In this document: piece after piece, positions 1-4,871 of the stretch | Position numbering within the stretch: the first letter of the stretch is position 1 | Layout: each line of letters starts with the position of its first letter | Made by a program: the position numbers and the translations under genes | DNA from: Xanthobacteraceae bacterium | GTDB lineage: Bacteria; Pseudomonadota; Alphaproteobacteria; Rhizobiales; Xanthobacteraceae | Direction of reading: 5' to 3' | DNA: 5,039 nt | Assembly: GCA_030043175.1 (NCBI GenBank) | Contig: JASHYD010000827.1 | Span: forward strand, 1-5,039 | Notes under the pieces: model-generated | What the model saw: only the letters and a program-made list of their open reading frames with translations | What the model was told of the DNA's origin: nothing | Database searches by the model: none

Positions 1-440
1 GAATGCGCGGTAGCACCGAACGGAACGCTGGCAAGCAACCGGCGGTGGATTCCTGCATGGTGTAGAACTGTGACCTCGCCCCATGCGGTCCCGGCTCTTG
101 CTCAGGACCACTCCAAGAATCGGGGGCTTTCGCTTGCCTGCTTGCCTTGCTCGGAATGCCGCCGTTGCGGTCAGCGTTGGGTTGCTGCGTAAGACTTCTG
201 GTCCGCCTCACGTGGTAGGATTGCAGTGACCGCTGGCCGGGGTCTTTGCCTGTCCGCTCGCCTCGACTGGGAACGTGGTGATGTGCTCGGCGTTGGCTTG
301 GGGCGTGGAGCTGATGGGTCCTCACGCGGCCCGGCCCAGGCTTCACATCTCCCTCCCCCTGAAGGGCCGGGGTCTCATCGACAGGATTGAACGTATTTAC
401 CTTGCGGCCGATACTTGCCGCATGGCTATAAGCATTAGGC
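1..440. other. Stretch without a recognisable gene
   Basis: No reading frame here resembles a known protein. A minus-strand frame of about 66 codons (roughly 205 down to the window edge) is open but is basic and Pro/Cys-rich, lacks a clear start or ribosome binding site, and is not recognised. Minor structure: an 8-base tandem repeat GCTTGCCT x2 at 132-147, and a GC-rich inverted repeat cccggccc (330-337) / gggccggg (364-371) with a 26-base spacer and no T-run after it, so not a convincing terminator. The stretch is either intergenic or too decayed to identify by eye. Confidence 0.5.
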
Positions 441-560
441 GTCTTCCGGCCGGCTTCGTCTTCCCCACGCAGCCCTCGATCGCAAGGGTGCGCTGGCGCG
501 GTTGCTGCGCAATAACGAGACCCGCATCCTGTTCAATGAACACATCGTCGAGGACGGCCC

Positions 561-656
561 TTGTACGTTGCGAATTGCTTGGCGGATGATGCCGAGCAGC
601 GAGGAGAACGGTGAGCCTGTGACGGCCCTGGCGAAGTGAGCCTGTACGACAGATTA
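561..656. other. 96-base insertion inside the ligase remnant, flanked by GGCCC
   Basis: The two matching parts of the ligase remnant abut at GGCCC (556-560) and GGCCC (657-661). Removing 101 bases (one GGCCC plus 561-656) restores a single frame, running ...FNEHIVEDGP-VFQAPLFRL. The repeat could be a 5-base target duplication from a small insertion, or chance in GC-rich DNA. No terminal inverted repeat is evident; TGTACG occurs in direct orientation near both ends (562-567, 643-648), which fits local duplication or slippage at least as well as transposition. Confidence 0.4.
611..645. repeat. Direct repeat GTGAGCCTGT x2
   Basis: The 10-base word GTGAGCCTGT occurs at 611-620 and 636-645, both within the insertion in the ligase remnant. 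In addition GACGGCCCT occurs at 553-561 and 621-629. These overlapping short repeats suggest that the inserted stretch arose, at least partly, by local duplication. Confidence 0.55.
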
Positions 657-820
657 GGCCCCGTTTTCCAAGCTCCGCTGTTCAGATTGGACGGTATCTT
701 GGGACGCGCGTGAAGCGTAGATCCTGCGTACAAGGTTGTTCGAAGCGGAGGATCGCCCGCGACGATCTCACGTGTTCGTCCGTTTAGATCGCGGAGCGAT
801 CGCTCGTTTGCTGCCATGTT

Positions 821-875
821 TGGTTTCGCGGCCAGGGATCGAACCTGGGGCCGTGCAGTTAACAGCCGGGCGCTC
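821..875 (-). pseudogene. tRNA-Asn(GTT) 3' fragment
   Basis: Read on the minus strand this contains the 3' two-thirds of a tRNA: CCA end (823-821), discriminator A (824), 3' acceptor strand CCGCGAA (831-825), a perfect 5-bp T stem (ccagg/cctgg) with loop TTCGATC (848-832), a 5-base variable loop, and an anticodon loop CTGTTAA (865-859) with anticodon GTT. A D-stem 3' strand gagc (875-872) follows the usual tagagc. Only three of five anticodon-stem pairs form, and beyond 876 there is neither a D-stem 5' strand nor an acceptor strand matching TTCGCGG. So this is probably not a working tRNA. Such 3' tRNA pieces are classic leftovers of integration at a tRNA attachment site, but no integrase is in the window. 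Decay of a once complete tRNA-Asn gene is the alternative. Confidence 0.6.
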
Positions 876-977
876 TAGGCGAGGAATTCGAGGCGAGAGT
901 CTACTTGATCCGCTCCCCGGAGGGAGGCACACAGCGGTCGAACAATATCACAGAAATCGTCTCGCGTCGGTCGATTC

Positions 978-1103
978 CTAATTGCCGAATTCCGGGGCGG
1001 TTGGGCGCCTTCTGCGCTGCCGCCGCCCTATCGGCGGCGCCAACACCGCGAATGCCGCGAACGCCGCCCACAATGCCACTCCGGCAATTACCGACTTCCT
1101 CAT
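978..1103 (-). CDS. Small signal-peptide-like protein (41 aa), possibly frameshifted
   Basis: The ORF starts at ATG 1103 with a strong Shine-Dalgarno sequence AAGGAG (1115-1110) six bases upstream. The first 22 residues (MRKSVIAGVALWAAFAAFAVLA) form a textbook export signal: two basic residues, a hydrophobic core, and small residues where signal peptidase would cut. The remainder (PPIGRRQRRRRPTAPEFGN) is arginine-rich and looks like out-of-frame GC-rich DNA. In another minus-strand frame the same region continues open to TAG 901-903 and reads ADRAAAAQKAPNRPGIRQLG and onward, a more natural mature sequence. A one-base indel near 1035 may therefore have shortened a longer exported protein of about 66 residues. 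No family is recognised. A hairpin-forming sequence (1162-1198) lies about 60 bases upstream. Confidence 0.4.
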   Translation of the reverse strand: MRKSVIAGVALWAAFAAFAVLAPPIGRRQRRRRPTAPEFGN

Positions 1104-1161
1104 GTTCGTCTCCTTTTGTTTGTTGTTCTTTTCTTCTTACTTCGAAATCGCTCGCTCACAT

Positions 1162-1198
1162 TACACCAAGACTTAACGGCGTTCGTCTGAGCGGTGTA
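1162..1198. other. Imperfect hairpin upstream of the small ORF
   Basis: Three nested complementary blocks lie here: tacacc (1162-1167) with ggtgta (1193-1198), agac (1169-1172) with gtct (1185-1188), and aac (1175-1177) with gtt (1181-1183), separated by small internal loops. Neither strand has a T-run after it, so it is not a standard intrinsic terminator. It sits between the stop of the minus-strand ORF at 1226 and the ribosome binding site of the small ORF at 1103, and could be an mRNA structure or an operator. Confidence 0.3.
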
Positions 1199-1225
1199 GA
1201 ATACCGTCCTCCCAAAATCCGCTCT

Positions 1226-1531
1226 TCAGGCATCGTTCCCATGAAAAGTTGCAAAGGTTCTCGCAGTACGGCCCCAATCCAGAGCCGCGAGGGTGGGAGG
1301 GCAGTCCCCGTGGGCATGCGTTATCCTTGTACGTGATCTCACGTCAACCGGAGCCAGCATTACCAGTCGGACCAGCAGCCTGACAGCAAGATGCAGTTCG
1401 TCCGCCGTGACGCGGCCAGCGCCCAGCCGGGCAGCGAGATTGACGATGTCCGCCACTCGCTGGGAAGTGCTGACATCGGCCGCTGAAATGATCCGCCACC
1501 GGGCATGATTCGCACGAGCCGGCCGCAACAC
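1226..1531 (-). CDS. Hypothetical protein, unrecognised (101 aa)
   Basis: A minus-strand frame opens at a GTG (1531-1529) and ends at TGA 1228-1226. The middle part (about residues 12-60, WRIISAADVSTSQRVADIVN through to LVRLVMLAPVDVR) looks like real protein, with amphipathic helical character and codon use similar to the two intact genes. The last third is less convincing. No Shine-Dalgarno sequence precedes the GTG. The frame is open only another nine codons upstream, to TGA 1561-1559, so the start is uncertain and the N-terminus may be lost. No family is recognised; it may be a small orphan gene or the remnant of a larger one. The opposite strand also carries open frames here, as is usual in GC-rich DNA. 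Confidence 0.3.
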   Translation of the reverse strand: MLRPARANHARWRIISAADVSTSQRVADIVNLAARLGAGRVTADELHLAVRLLVRLVMLAPVDVRSRTRITHAHGDCPPTLAALDWGRTARTFATFHGNDA

Positions 1532-1571
1532 GGAATAGGCTGGACGGAGGCTTACGCTTCAAGATGAAGCT

Positions 1572-1614
1572 CGGACGCGCGTCGGGTGGTCCGGCGCGTC
1601 CGCTCATGCATGAG
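1572..1614. repeat. Inverted repeat followed by a 12-bp palindrome
   Basis: cggacgcgc (1572-1580) and gcgcgtccg (1594-1602) form a perfect 9-bp inverted repeat with a 13-base loop. Immediately next to it is the perfect palindrome CTCATGCATGAG (1603-1614). No T-run follows on either strand. A 12-bp palindrome is expected about once by chance in a window this size, so only the adjacency is notable. Confidence 0.45.
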
Positions 1615-1743
1615 GACCGGACCGGTGGACGGGTAACGATTTAGACCTCGATTTGGTCTGAAAGTGACCCTGAAGAGAAATTCGCAGAAGAGCGGAGTTG
1701 CGCGTTTCGCCCCCACAGCCCCCCTTTTTGTCCACGCGACGCC

Positions 1744-1788
1744 TTATTCGATCACCCCGTCAGCGCGGCCAAGGAGTCCCACCGCCCT
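1744..1788 (-). pseudogene. C-terminal tail of an ABC-transporter substrate-binding protein (remnant)
   Basis: In the frame ending at TAA (1746-1744) the minus strand reads AVGLLGRADGVIE-stop. This resembles the C-terminus LLARADEVIE-stop of the TrpX/YtrF-like ABC substrate-binding proteins that are very common in Bradyrhizobium relatives. The reverse-strand translation (PYSITPSARPRSP) likewise resembles a spurious antisense peptide often annotated over that gene end. Only about 13 codons are recognisable, and they overlap the last codons of the serine hydrolase in a different frame. The likely explanation is recombination joining the hydrolase's 3' end to the end of such a transporter gene. 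The match is short and recalled from memory, so confidence is limited. Confidence 0.4.
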
Positions 1789-3193
1789 CGGTCGCGACCG
1801 CGGTCAGGACGTCGCTGGCGAGCTGCCCAAGCGGCTGTTGGATGTCTTCGAAAGGGTCGCCATGCGATAGGGCAAAGGTCGCAATGACCAGCTGCTTGGA
1901 CGGGATGATTAGGATTCGCTGCCCAAGGATTCCGGCCGCAAAGAACGCGCCCGGTGGAAGTCCCCAGCGTGCGCGCCAATCCGGCCGGCCGACATAGAAC
2001 CCAGCCGCATAGACGCTGTCTAGCGTCTGTCGCGAGGAGTAGCGGACCCATCCATCCGGCAGGATGCGTTTTCCCCCCACCACGCCGTCGTTCAGATACA
2101 ACATGCCGAAGCGCGCCCACTCTCGTGCCGGGGCGAACATATAGGTCGCGCCGATCGGCGTGGCGGCGCGGTCGAACTCGATGGTCATGTGGCGAATGTC
2201 GAGCGGGTCGAACAGCTCACGGCGCGCAAACGACAGCACGTCGGCAGTTCGGCCGCCGACCGCGTCGCGTATGATCCGCGACAGAATGATCGTATTGCCG
2301 CTCATGTAGGCCCAGGTGCTGCCGGGTGTTGTTTCGAGCGGTACGCTCTCCGCATAAGCCGCCATGTCGGGCTCGAGATAGAGCATCCGCGTGTTCGGAT
2401 CGAAGCCATTGTTGATCTCGTCGAGCGCCAAGCCGCTCAACATACGTTCGAGCTGATCAATGCTGATGGCGTGGCGCGGGTCGGCCGGATCCCGCCAGGC
2501 CGCGACGGGCGCCGGCCCGTCCACCGATAGCCGATGCTCGCGAACAAGAATGCCAAGCAGCGCGTTGGTGATCGACTTGGCCAGCGAATAGCTGATCATC
2601 AGTGTGTCGACACCGTAGCCCGGCGCGTAGCGTTCGGCGATGACGCGCCCATCGTGCACGACGACGGCGGCCGTAGCCCGACGCGACGGCGGCCGGTCGC
2701 CGGCAAAGAAGCGATCGAGCGCAGCGCGCAGCTTCGCATTGCCCGATTCGACCAGGTCCGGTCCGGCGATCTCCGGCAGCAGCGGGGTCGATGACGGCGC
2801 CGCCGCGGCCGTGGCGCCGGCCCGCGTATCGGCAGGCTCATTACCACGGACGAGCCGACATCCGAGCCCCTCGCGGTACACGGACCGGCTCGCAAACCGG
2901 CCGGCAAACGTCGCAGTTACGGCGCGATGCGTGCCGTCGACCGAATAGCCCAGAGCCCAGGCGATCCGCGAGATGCCATCGCGCGGCTTGATGTTTTCGG
3001 CGAACACCTTCCCGGGGTCGAATCCCGAGACGAACACGCCGGAGCACAACTCATGGCTCACAAAGCCGGTTGCGGCCGGGATGGCAAGATCGACGGCACG
3101 AAACTTGACCCACCAGCCGGCGGCGCCCAGCGCCACGAGCGCGCCGCCGAGCGCGGCGGACCTGACAGACCTGGCAACGACATATTTTCGCAT
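1760..3193 (-). CDS. Membrane-anchored serine hydrolase, beta-lactamase / 6-aminohexanoate-dimer hydrolase superfamily
   Basis: This 477-residue protein starts at ATG 3193, with GGGAG (3204-3200) six bases upstream. Residues 1-11 are basic and 12-30 form one hydrophobic segment, a membrane anchor or uncleaved signal, so the rest should lie in the periplasm. Residues 36-120 form a small N-terminal module with the protein's only two cysteines (LCSGVFVSG, C50; GLGCRL, C112), a possible disulfide; this module precedes the catalytic domain in related proteobacterial hydrolases. The PF00144-type domain spans about 150-465. It has the active-site SxxK (SYSLAKS, S203 and K206), the likely catalytic tyrosine in WAYMSGNT (Y296), and FAAGILGQRILIIP (418-431) where class C enzymes carry the third motif; no HxG/KTG is visible there. 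The family includes esterases, amidases (NylB) and DD-peptidase-like enzymes; the substrate cannot be read from the sequence. The AraC-type gene lies 104 bases upstream on the same strand. The C-terminal tail (about TEGGGTPWPR) may be foreign sequence gained by recombination. Confidence 0.9.
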   Translation of the reverse strand: MRKYVVARSVRSAALGGALVALGAAGWWVKFRAVDLAIPAATGFVSHELCSGVFVSGFDPGKVFAENIKPRDGISRIAWALGYSVDGTHRAVTATFAGRFASRSVYREGLGCRLVRGNEPADTRAGATAAAAPSSTPLLPEIAGPDLVESGNAKLRAALDRFFAGDRPPSRRATAAVVVHDGRVIAERYAPGYGVDTLMISYSLAKSITNALLGILVREHRLSVDGPAPVAAWRDPADPRHAISIDQLERMLSGLALDEINNGFDPNTRMLYLEPDMAAYAESVPLETTPGSTWAYMSGNTIILSRIIRDAVGGRTADVLSFARRELFDPLDIRHMTIEFDRAATPIGATYMFAPAREWARFGMLYLNDGVVGGKRILPDGWVRYSSRQTLDSVYAAGFYVGRPDWRARWGLPPGAFFAAGILGQRILIIPSKQLVIATFALSHGDPFEDIQQPLGQLASDVLTAVATEGGGTPWPR

Positions 3194-3199
3194 GGATGG

Positions 3200-3204
3200 C
3201 TCCC
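3200..3204 (-). promoter_or_regulatory. Ribosome binding site of the serine hydrolase gene
   Basis: GGGAG on the minus strand, six bases before ATG 3193, supports this start. The preceding 104-base gap holds a weak short hairpin (ttcgg-ccg-ccgaa, 3281-3291) just past the regulator's stop, without a T-run, so read-through from the regulator gene is plausible. Confidence 0.6.
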
Positions 3205-3297
3205 GTCATATTTTTCGCGCGCGGTGGCGCCCCGGCCGACTTACGCGGAAGGTGGCAGGAATCGCTCGCCGCGTTTGGAATTCGGCCGCCGAAAATT

Positions 3298-4452
3298 TCA
3301 GCCGGGCCTGCCGATTTCGAATTTCGGCTGCGAGATCAATATGTTCGGAGCGCGGTGGAGGTCGCCTTGACGACGGCGGTATTCGGTCGGAGTGAGTCCG
3401 GTCTCTGCCTTGAAGGCGCGATTGAACGGTCCAAGCGACTGGAAACCAGCATCGAGCGCGATGGTCAGCACCGGGACCCCGGCCTGGCTGGGATCGGCGA
3501 GCGCGGCCTTTGCCTCCACGATCCGATAGGAATTCAGGAAGGCATTGAAGTTGCGGTAGCCAAGGTTCTCGTTGATCAGGCGGCGCGTGCGGTATTCCGG
3601 CAGGCCGAGCTTGAGCGCGAGCGCGCCGATGGTCAGGCCTTCCCGGCGATAGATGCGCTCGACCGCCATGAGTTTGTGCAACGCCTGCATGAGCTTGTCG
3701 TCAGGCGGCTTGATCGTGCGGTCCTGATTGCGCGGCTGCCCCGCGGCTTGTGACGCCGCCTCGGCGGCTTGCGCGGGCGCGGCGGCAAAAACCCCATTTC
3801 CGCCGACATGAGCTAGCGACCAGGTGACGATCAGGGCCATGCCGGCGAGGCCGAACGCATTGACCGCAGCCGCGAGTGGCGGCGTCGTGGTCGGCCAGAA
3901 AGCAAGATGGGTCGCGGCCTCGACCATCGTATAGAGCGCGGTCGCAGCAACGATGAAGACGCGCAGACGCCGACGTTCTTCCACCAAGTCCGCCCGCCAG
4001 GAGCGCAAAGTCTGCCCGACCGCCAAACCCGCGAGTACGACGCGGCCTACTCCGTGAAGCCCATCGATGACCCCGGCCACGTGAAAGTTGCGCCGAGAGA
4101 GGACGAAGAAACACGTGAGCGCGGTCACGACAAATGCTGCCCACAGCGCGCCGTGCCAGGCTCGGGGTTGGAAGGTATCGTCGAACAACGCGCGTGCGAG
4201 AAGCCAGAACACGACTGCATTGCCAGCGGCGAGCGCGAGAAGGGGCGCGTGCCACCACGTCTGCTGATCCGCCACCTGCGGCGCCGAGCAGAGCGCGTAC
4301 GCCGCGGTGCCGATCGCAAACATGGCGCCGAGCCGACCCGCTGTCTGGTTTGGACGGTCGCGTAATAGTAGCGCCGCGACGAGCAACAGCAGAATGCCGC
4401 TGCCGCCGCGCAGCGCCAAGTCGGCGACTTCGATAGTTGAAACGTCGGGCAC
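3298..4452 (-). CDS. AraC-family transcriptional regulator with seven-helix membrane domain
   Basis: This 384-residue protein begins at GTG 4452, preceded by GAGGAG five bases upstream. The N-terminal half is hydrophobic, with about seven predicted membrane helices (roughly residues 10-30, 40-58, 67-90, 100-119, 125-148, 163-186, 192-216). An Ala/Gln-rich linker follows (217-250). The C-terminal AraC/XylS DNA-binding domain (about 253-362) has two helix-turn-helix units: GLTIGALALKLGLPEYRTRRLINENLG with FNAFLNSYR (about 272-310), then VLTIALDAGFQSLGPFNRAFK and TGLTPTEYRR (about 328-360), which is the family signature. It is best read as a membrane-bound one-component regulator that senses a signal through its membrane domain and binds DNA on the cytoplasmic side. 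The adjacent downstream hydrolase gene is the obvious candidate target. The ligand is unknown. Adjacent palindromes before its start could be involved in autoregulation. Confidence 0.9.
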   Translation of the reverse strand: MPDVSTIEVADLALRGGSGILLLLVAALLLRDRPNQTAGRLGAMFAIGTAAYALCSAPQVADQQTWWHAPLLALAAGNAVVFWLLARALFDDTFQPRAWHGALWAAFVVTALTCFFVLSRRNFHVAGVIDGLHGVGRVVLAGLAVGQTLRSWRADLVEERRRLRVFIVAATALYTMVEAATHLAFWPTTTPPLAAAVNAFGLAGMALIVTWSLAHVGGNGVFAAAPAQAAEAASQAAGQPRNQDRTIKPPDDKLMQALHKLMAVERIYRREGLTIGALALKLGLPEYRTRRLINENLGYRNFNAFLNSYRIVEAKAALADPSQAGVPVLTIALDAGFQSLGPFNRAFKAETGLTPTEYRRRQGDLHRAPNILISQPKFEIGRPG

Positions 4453-4457
4453 GCTTT

Positions 4458-4463
4458 CTCCTC
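4458..4463 (-). promoter_or_regulatory. Ribosome binding site fixing the GTG start of the AraC-type gene
   Basis: GAGGAG on the minus strand lies five bases before GTG 4452. No ATG is available near it in that frame, so this site decides the start; the hydrophobic segment then begins about ten residues in. Confidence 0.7.
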
Positions 4464-4466
4464 GTC

Positions 4467-4489
4467 ACCGCATGCGGTCGCGCTAGCGC
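4467..4489. promoter_or_regulatory. Two adjacent palindromes, possible operator of the AraC-type gene
   Basis: ACCGCATGCGGT (4467-4478, perfect 12-bp palindrome) and GCGCTAGCGC (4480-4489, perfect 10-bp palindrome) are separated by one base and end four bases upstream of the Shine-Dalgarno sequence of the regulator gene. They could be a binding site for a dimeric regulator or a structured mRNA leader. AraC proteins usually prefer direct repeats, so another regulator is also possible. Function is inferred from position only. Confidence 0.35.
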
Positions 4490-4493
4490 AATT

Positions 4494-4832
4494 CATGGCC
4501 CTGATCGGTTTCGCCGGCCGGAAGATATCACGAGATATGAGGAGGGGCTGCGAAAAGCGGGGCTGTCCGAGTGAACAATAATCCGACCGGACGACTTGGC
4601 AGGCAACAACGTCGTTCCAGTCGTCGGAACGCGAGCCGCCGAATTTCTCAAGCGGTTCGGTGACCTCGACTACCCCCGCTGGCACGGTCTTGGCCGCTGG
4701 GGCGGGCTTGGTCACAGCCTTCTTTTCAGTGTTCGGGTCGCCGATCGCCTTTCGCAGCCGACTACCGGGATTGCGGCTTTGGCCCGGTTTCCAGCCACCC
4801 TTTCCGGTGGGATTAGGCGGACGCCTGCTCAT
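4494..4832 (-). pseudogene. DUF5681-like (phage-associated) protein, truncated or frameshifted
   Basis: From ATG 4832 the frame reads MSRRPPNPTGKGGWKPGQSR followed by NPGSR. The WKPGQSxNPxxR motif (residues 14-25) is the hallmark of DUF5681 proteins, found in prophages and accessory regions of alphaproteobacteria. A Lys/Ala/Pro-rich linker (about 33-55) follows, then EPLEKFGGSRSDDWNDVVACQVV (about 59-81), which resembles a second conserved block (SRSDDWNxVLAxQ) I associate with related Bradyrhizobium proteins. After about 4590 the original frame loses protein character. The +1 frame continues with HSDSPAF and stops at TGA 4496-4494, 41 bases before the regulator's start, so a one-base indel is likely. 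The original frame stays open into the AraC gene, but that extension is a shadow. The protein is far shorter than its relatives. Function is unknown, perhaps phage packaging or DNA binding. An alternative TTG start at 4844 is possible. Confidence 0.5.
4525..4538. promoter_or_regulatory. Short inverted repeat ATATC-N4-GATAT upstream of the AraC-type gene
   Basis: A 5-bp inverted repeat with a 4-base spacer lies 73 bases upstream of the GTG start, in an AT-richer patch where a promoter could be. Such short repeats arise by chance, and no clear -35/-10 pair is seen beside it. Confidence 0.2.
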
Positions 4833-4871
4833 AACCTGCTGCAAAACATGCGCTAAACTTCAGCTAAATAA

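Larger units (their letters stand above)
442..770 (+). pseudogene. ATP-dependent DNA ligase fragment (LigC/LigD type), disrupted
   Basis: From 475 the frame reads LDRKGALARLLRNN then TRILFNEHIVEDGP. This matches the part of the nucleotidyltransferase domain of bacterial ATP-dependent ligases (non-homologous end-joining type) that precedes motif IV; the family pattern is roughly DRKxxLxxLL...ILFNEHI.EDGP.VF..AC.LG.EGIVSKR. The frame breaks at 558 and ends at TGA 637-639. The match resumes in another frame at 657 with GPVFQAPLFRLDGI (motif IV expected EGIVSK), followed by an in-frame TGA (711-713), VDPAYK (717-734) and SGGSPATI (744-767), echoing the usual VDxxYxSGRSPxWIK. The catalytic lysine motif I and the rest of the protein are absent. 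It cannot make a ligase. The first block is a strong match; the second is degenerate and rests on my memory of the family, not on an alignment search. Confidence 0.6.

Noticed and set aside
330..371. Inverted repeat cccggccc / gggccggg as a terminator
   Set aside because: The 26-base loop and the absence of a T-run on either side make it unconvincing.
275..589. Plus-strand 104-codon open frame
   Set aside because: The ligase remnant lies in a different frame of the same strand, with clear family residues; this frame has none.
905..1336. Plus-strand open frame of 143 codons
   Set aside because: Its Ser/Pro/Arg-rich composition, the lack of a Shine-Dalgarno site and the absence of any recognisable motif suggest chance; the minus strand has the better-supported small ORF.
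1643..1659. agacc / ggtct inverted repeat as a terminator
   Set aside because: The stem is only five base pairs, with no T-run and no gene end beside it.
1954..3395. Several plus-strand open frames across the hydrolase gene
   Set aside because: They are antisense shadows of a high-GC gene with full SxxK-hydrolase motifs; their translations are Arg/Ala/Pro-rich and unlike any known protein.
3196..3753. Plus-strand open frame of 185 codons antisense to the AraC-type gene
   Set aside because: It mirrors the codon structure of the regulator's DNA-binding domain, has no ribosome binding site of its own and resembles no protein family.
3701..4468. Minus-strand 255-codon frame overlapping the AraC-type gene
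   Set aside because: It is an arginine-rich alternative frame of the same strand; the regulator's frame carries the membrane helices and both helix-turn-helix units.
4125..4500. Extension of the DUF5681-like frame to 4125
   Set aside because: It overlaps the regulator's membrane domain in another frame, and the translation becomes Arg/Ser/Cys-rich without conserved character.
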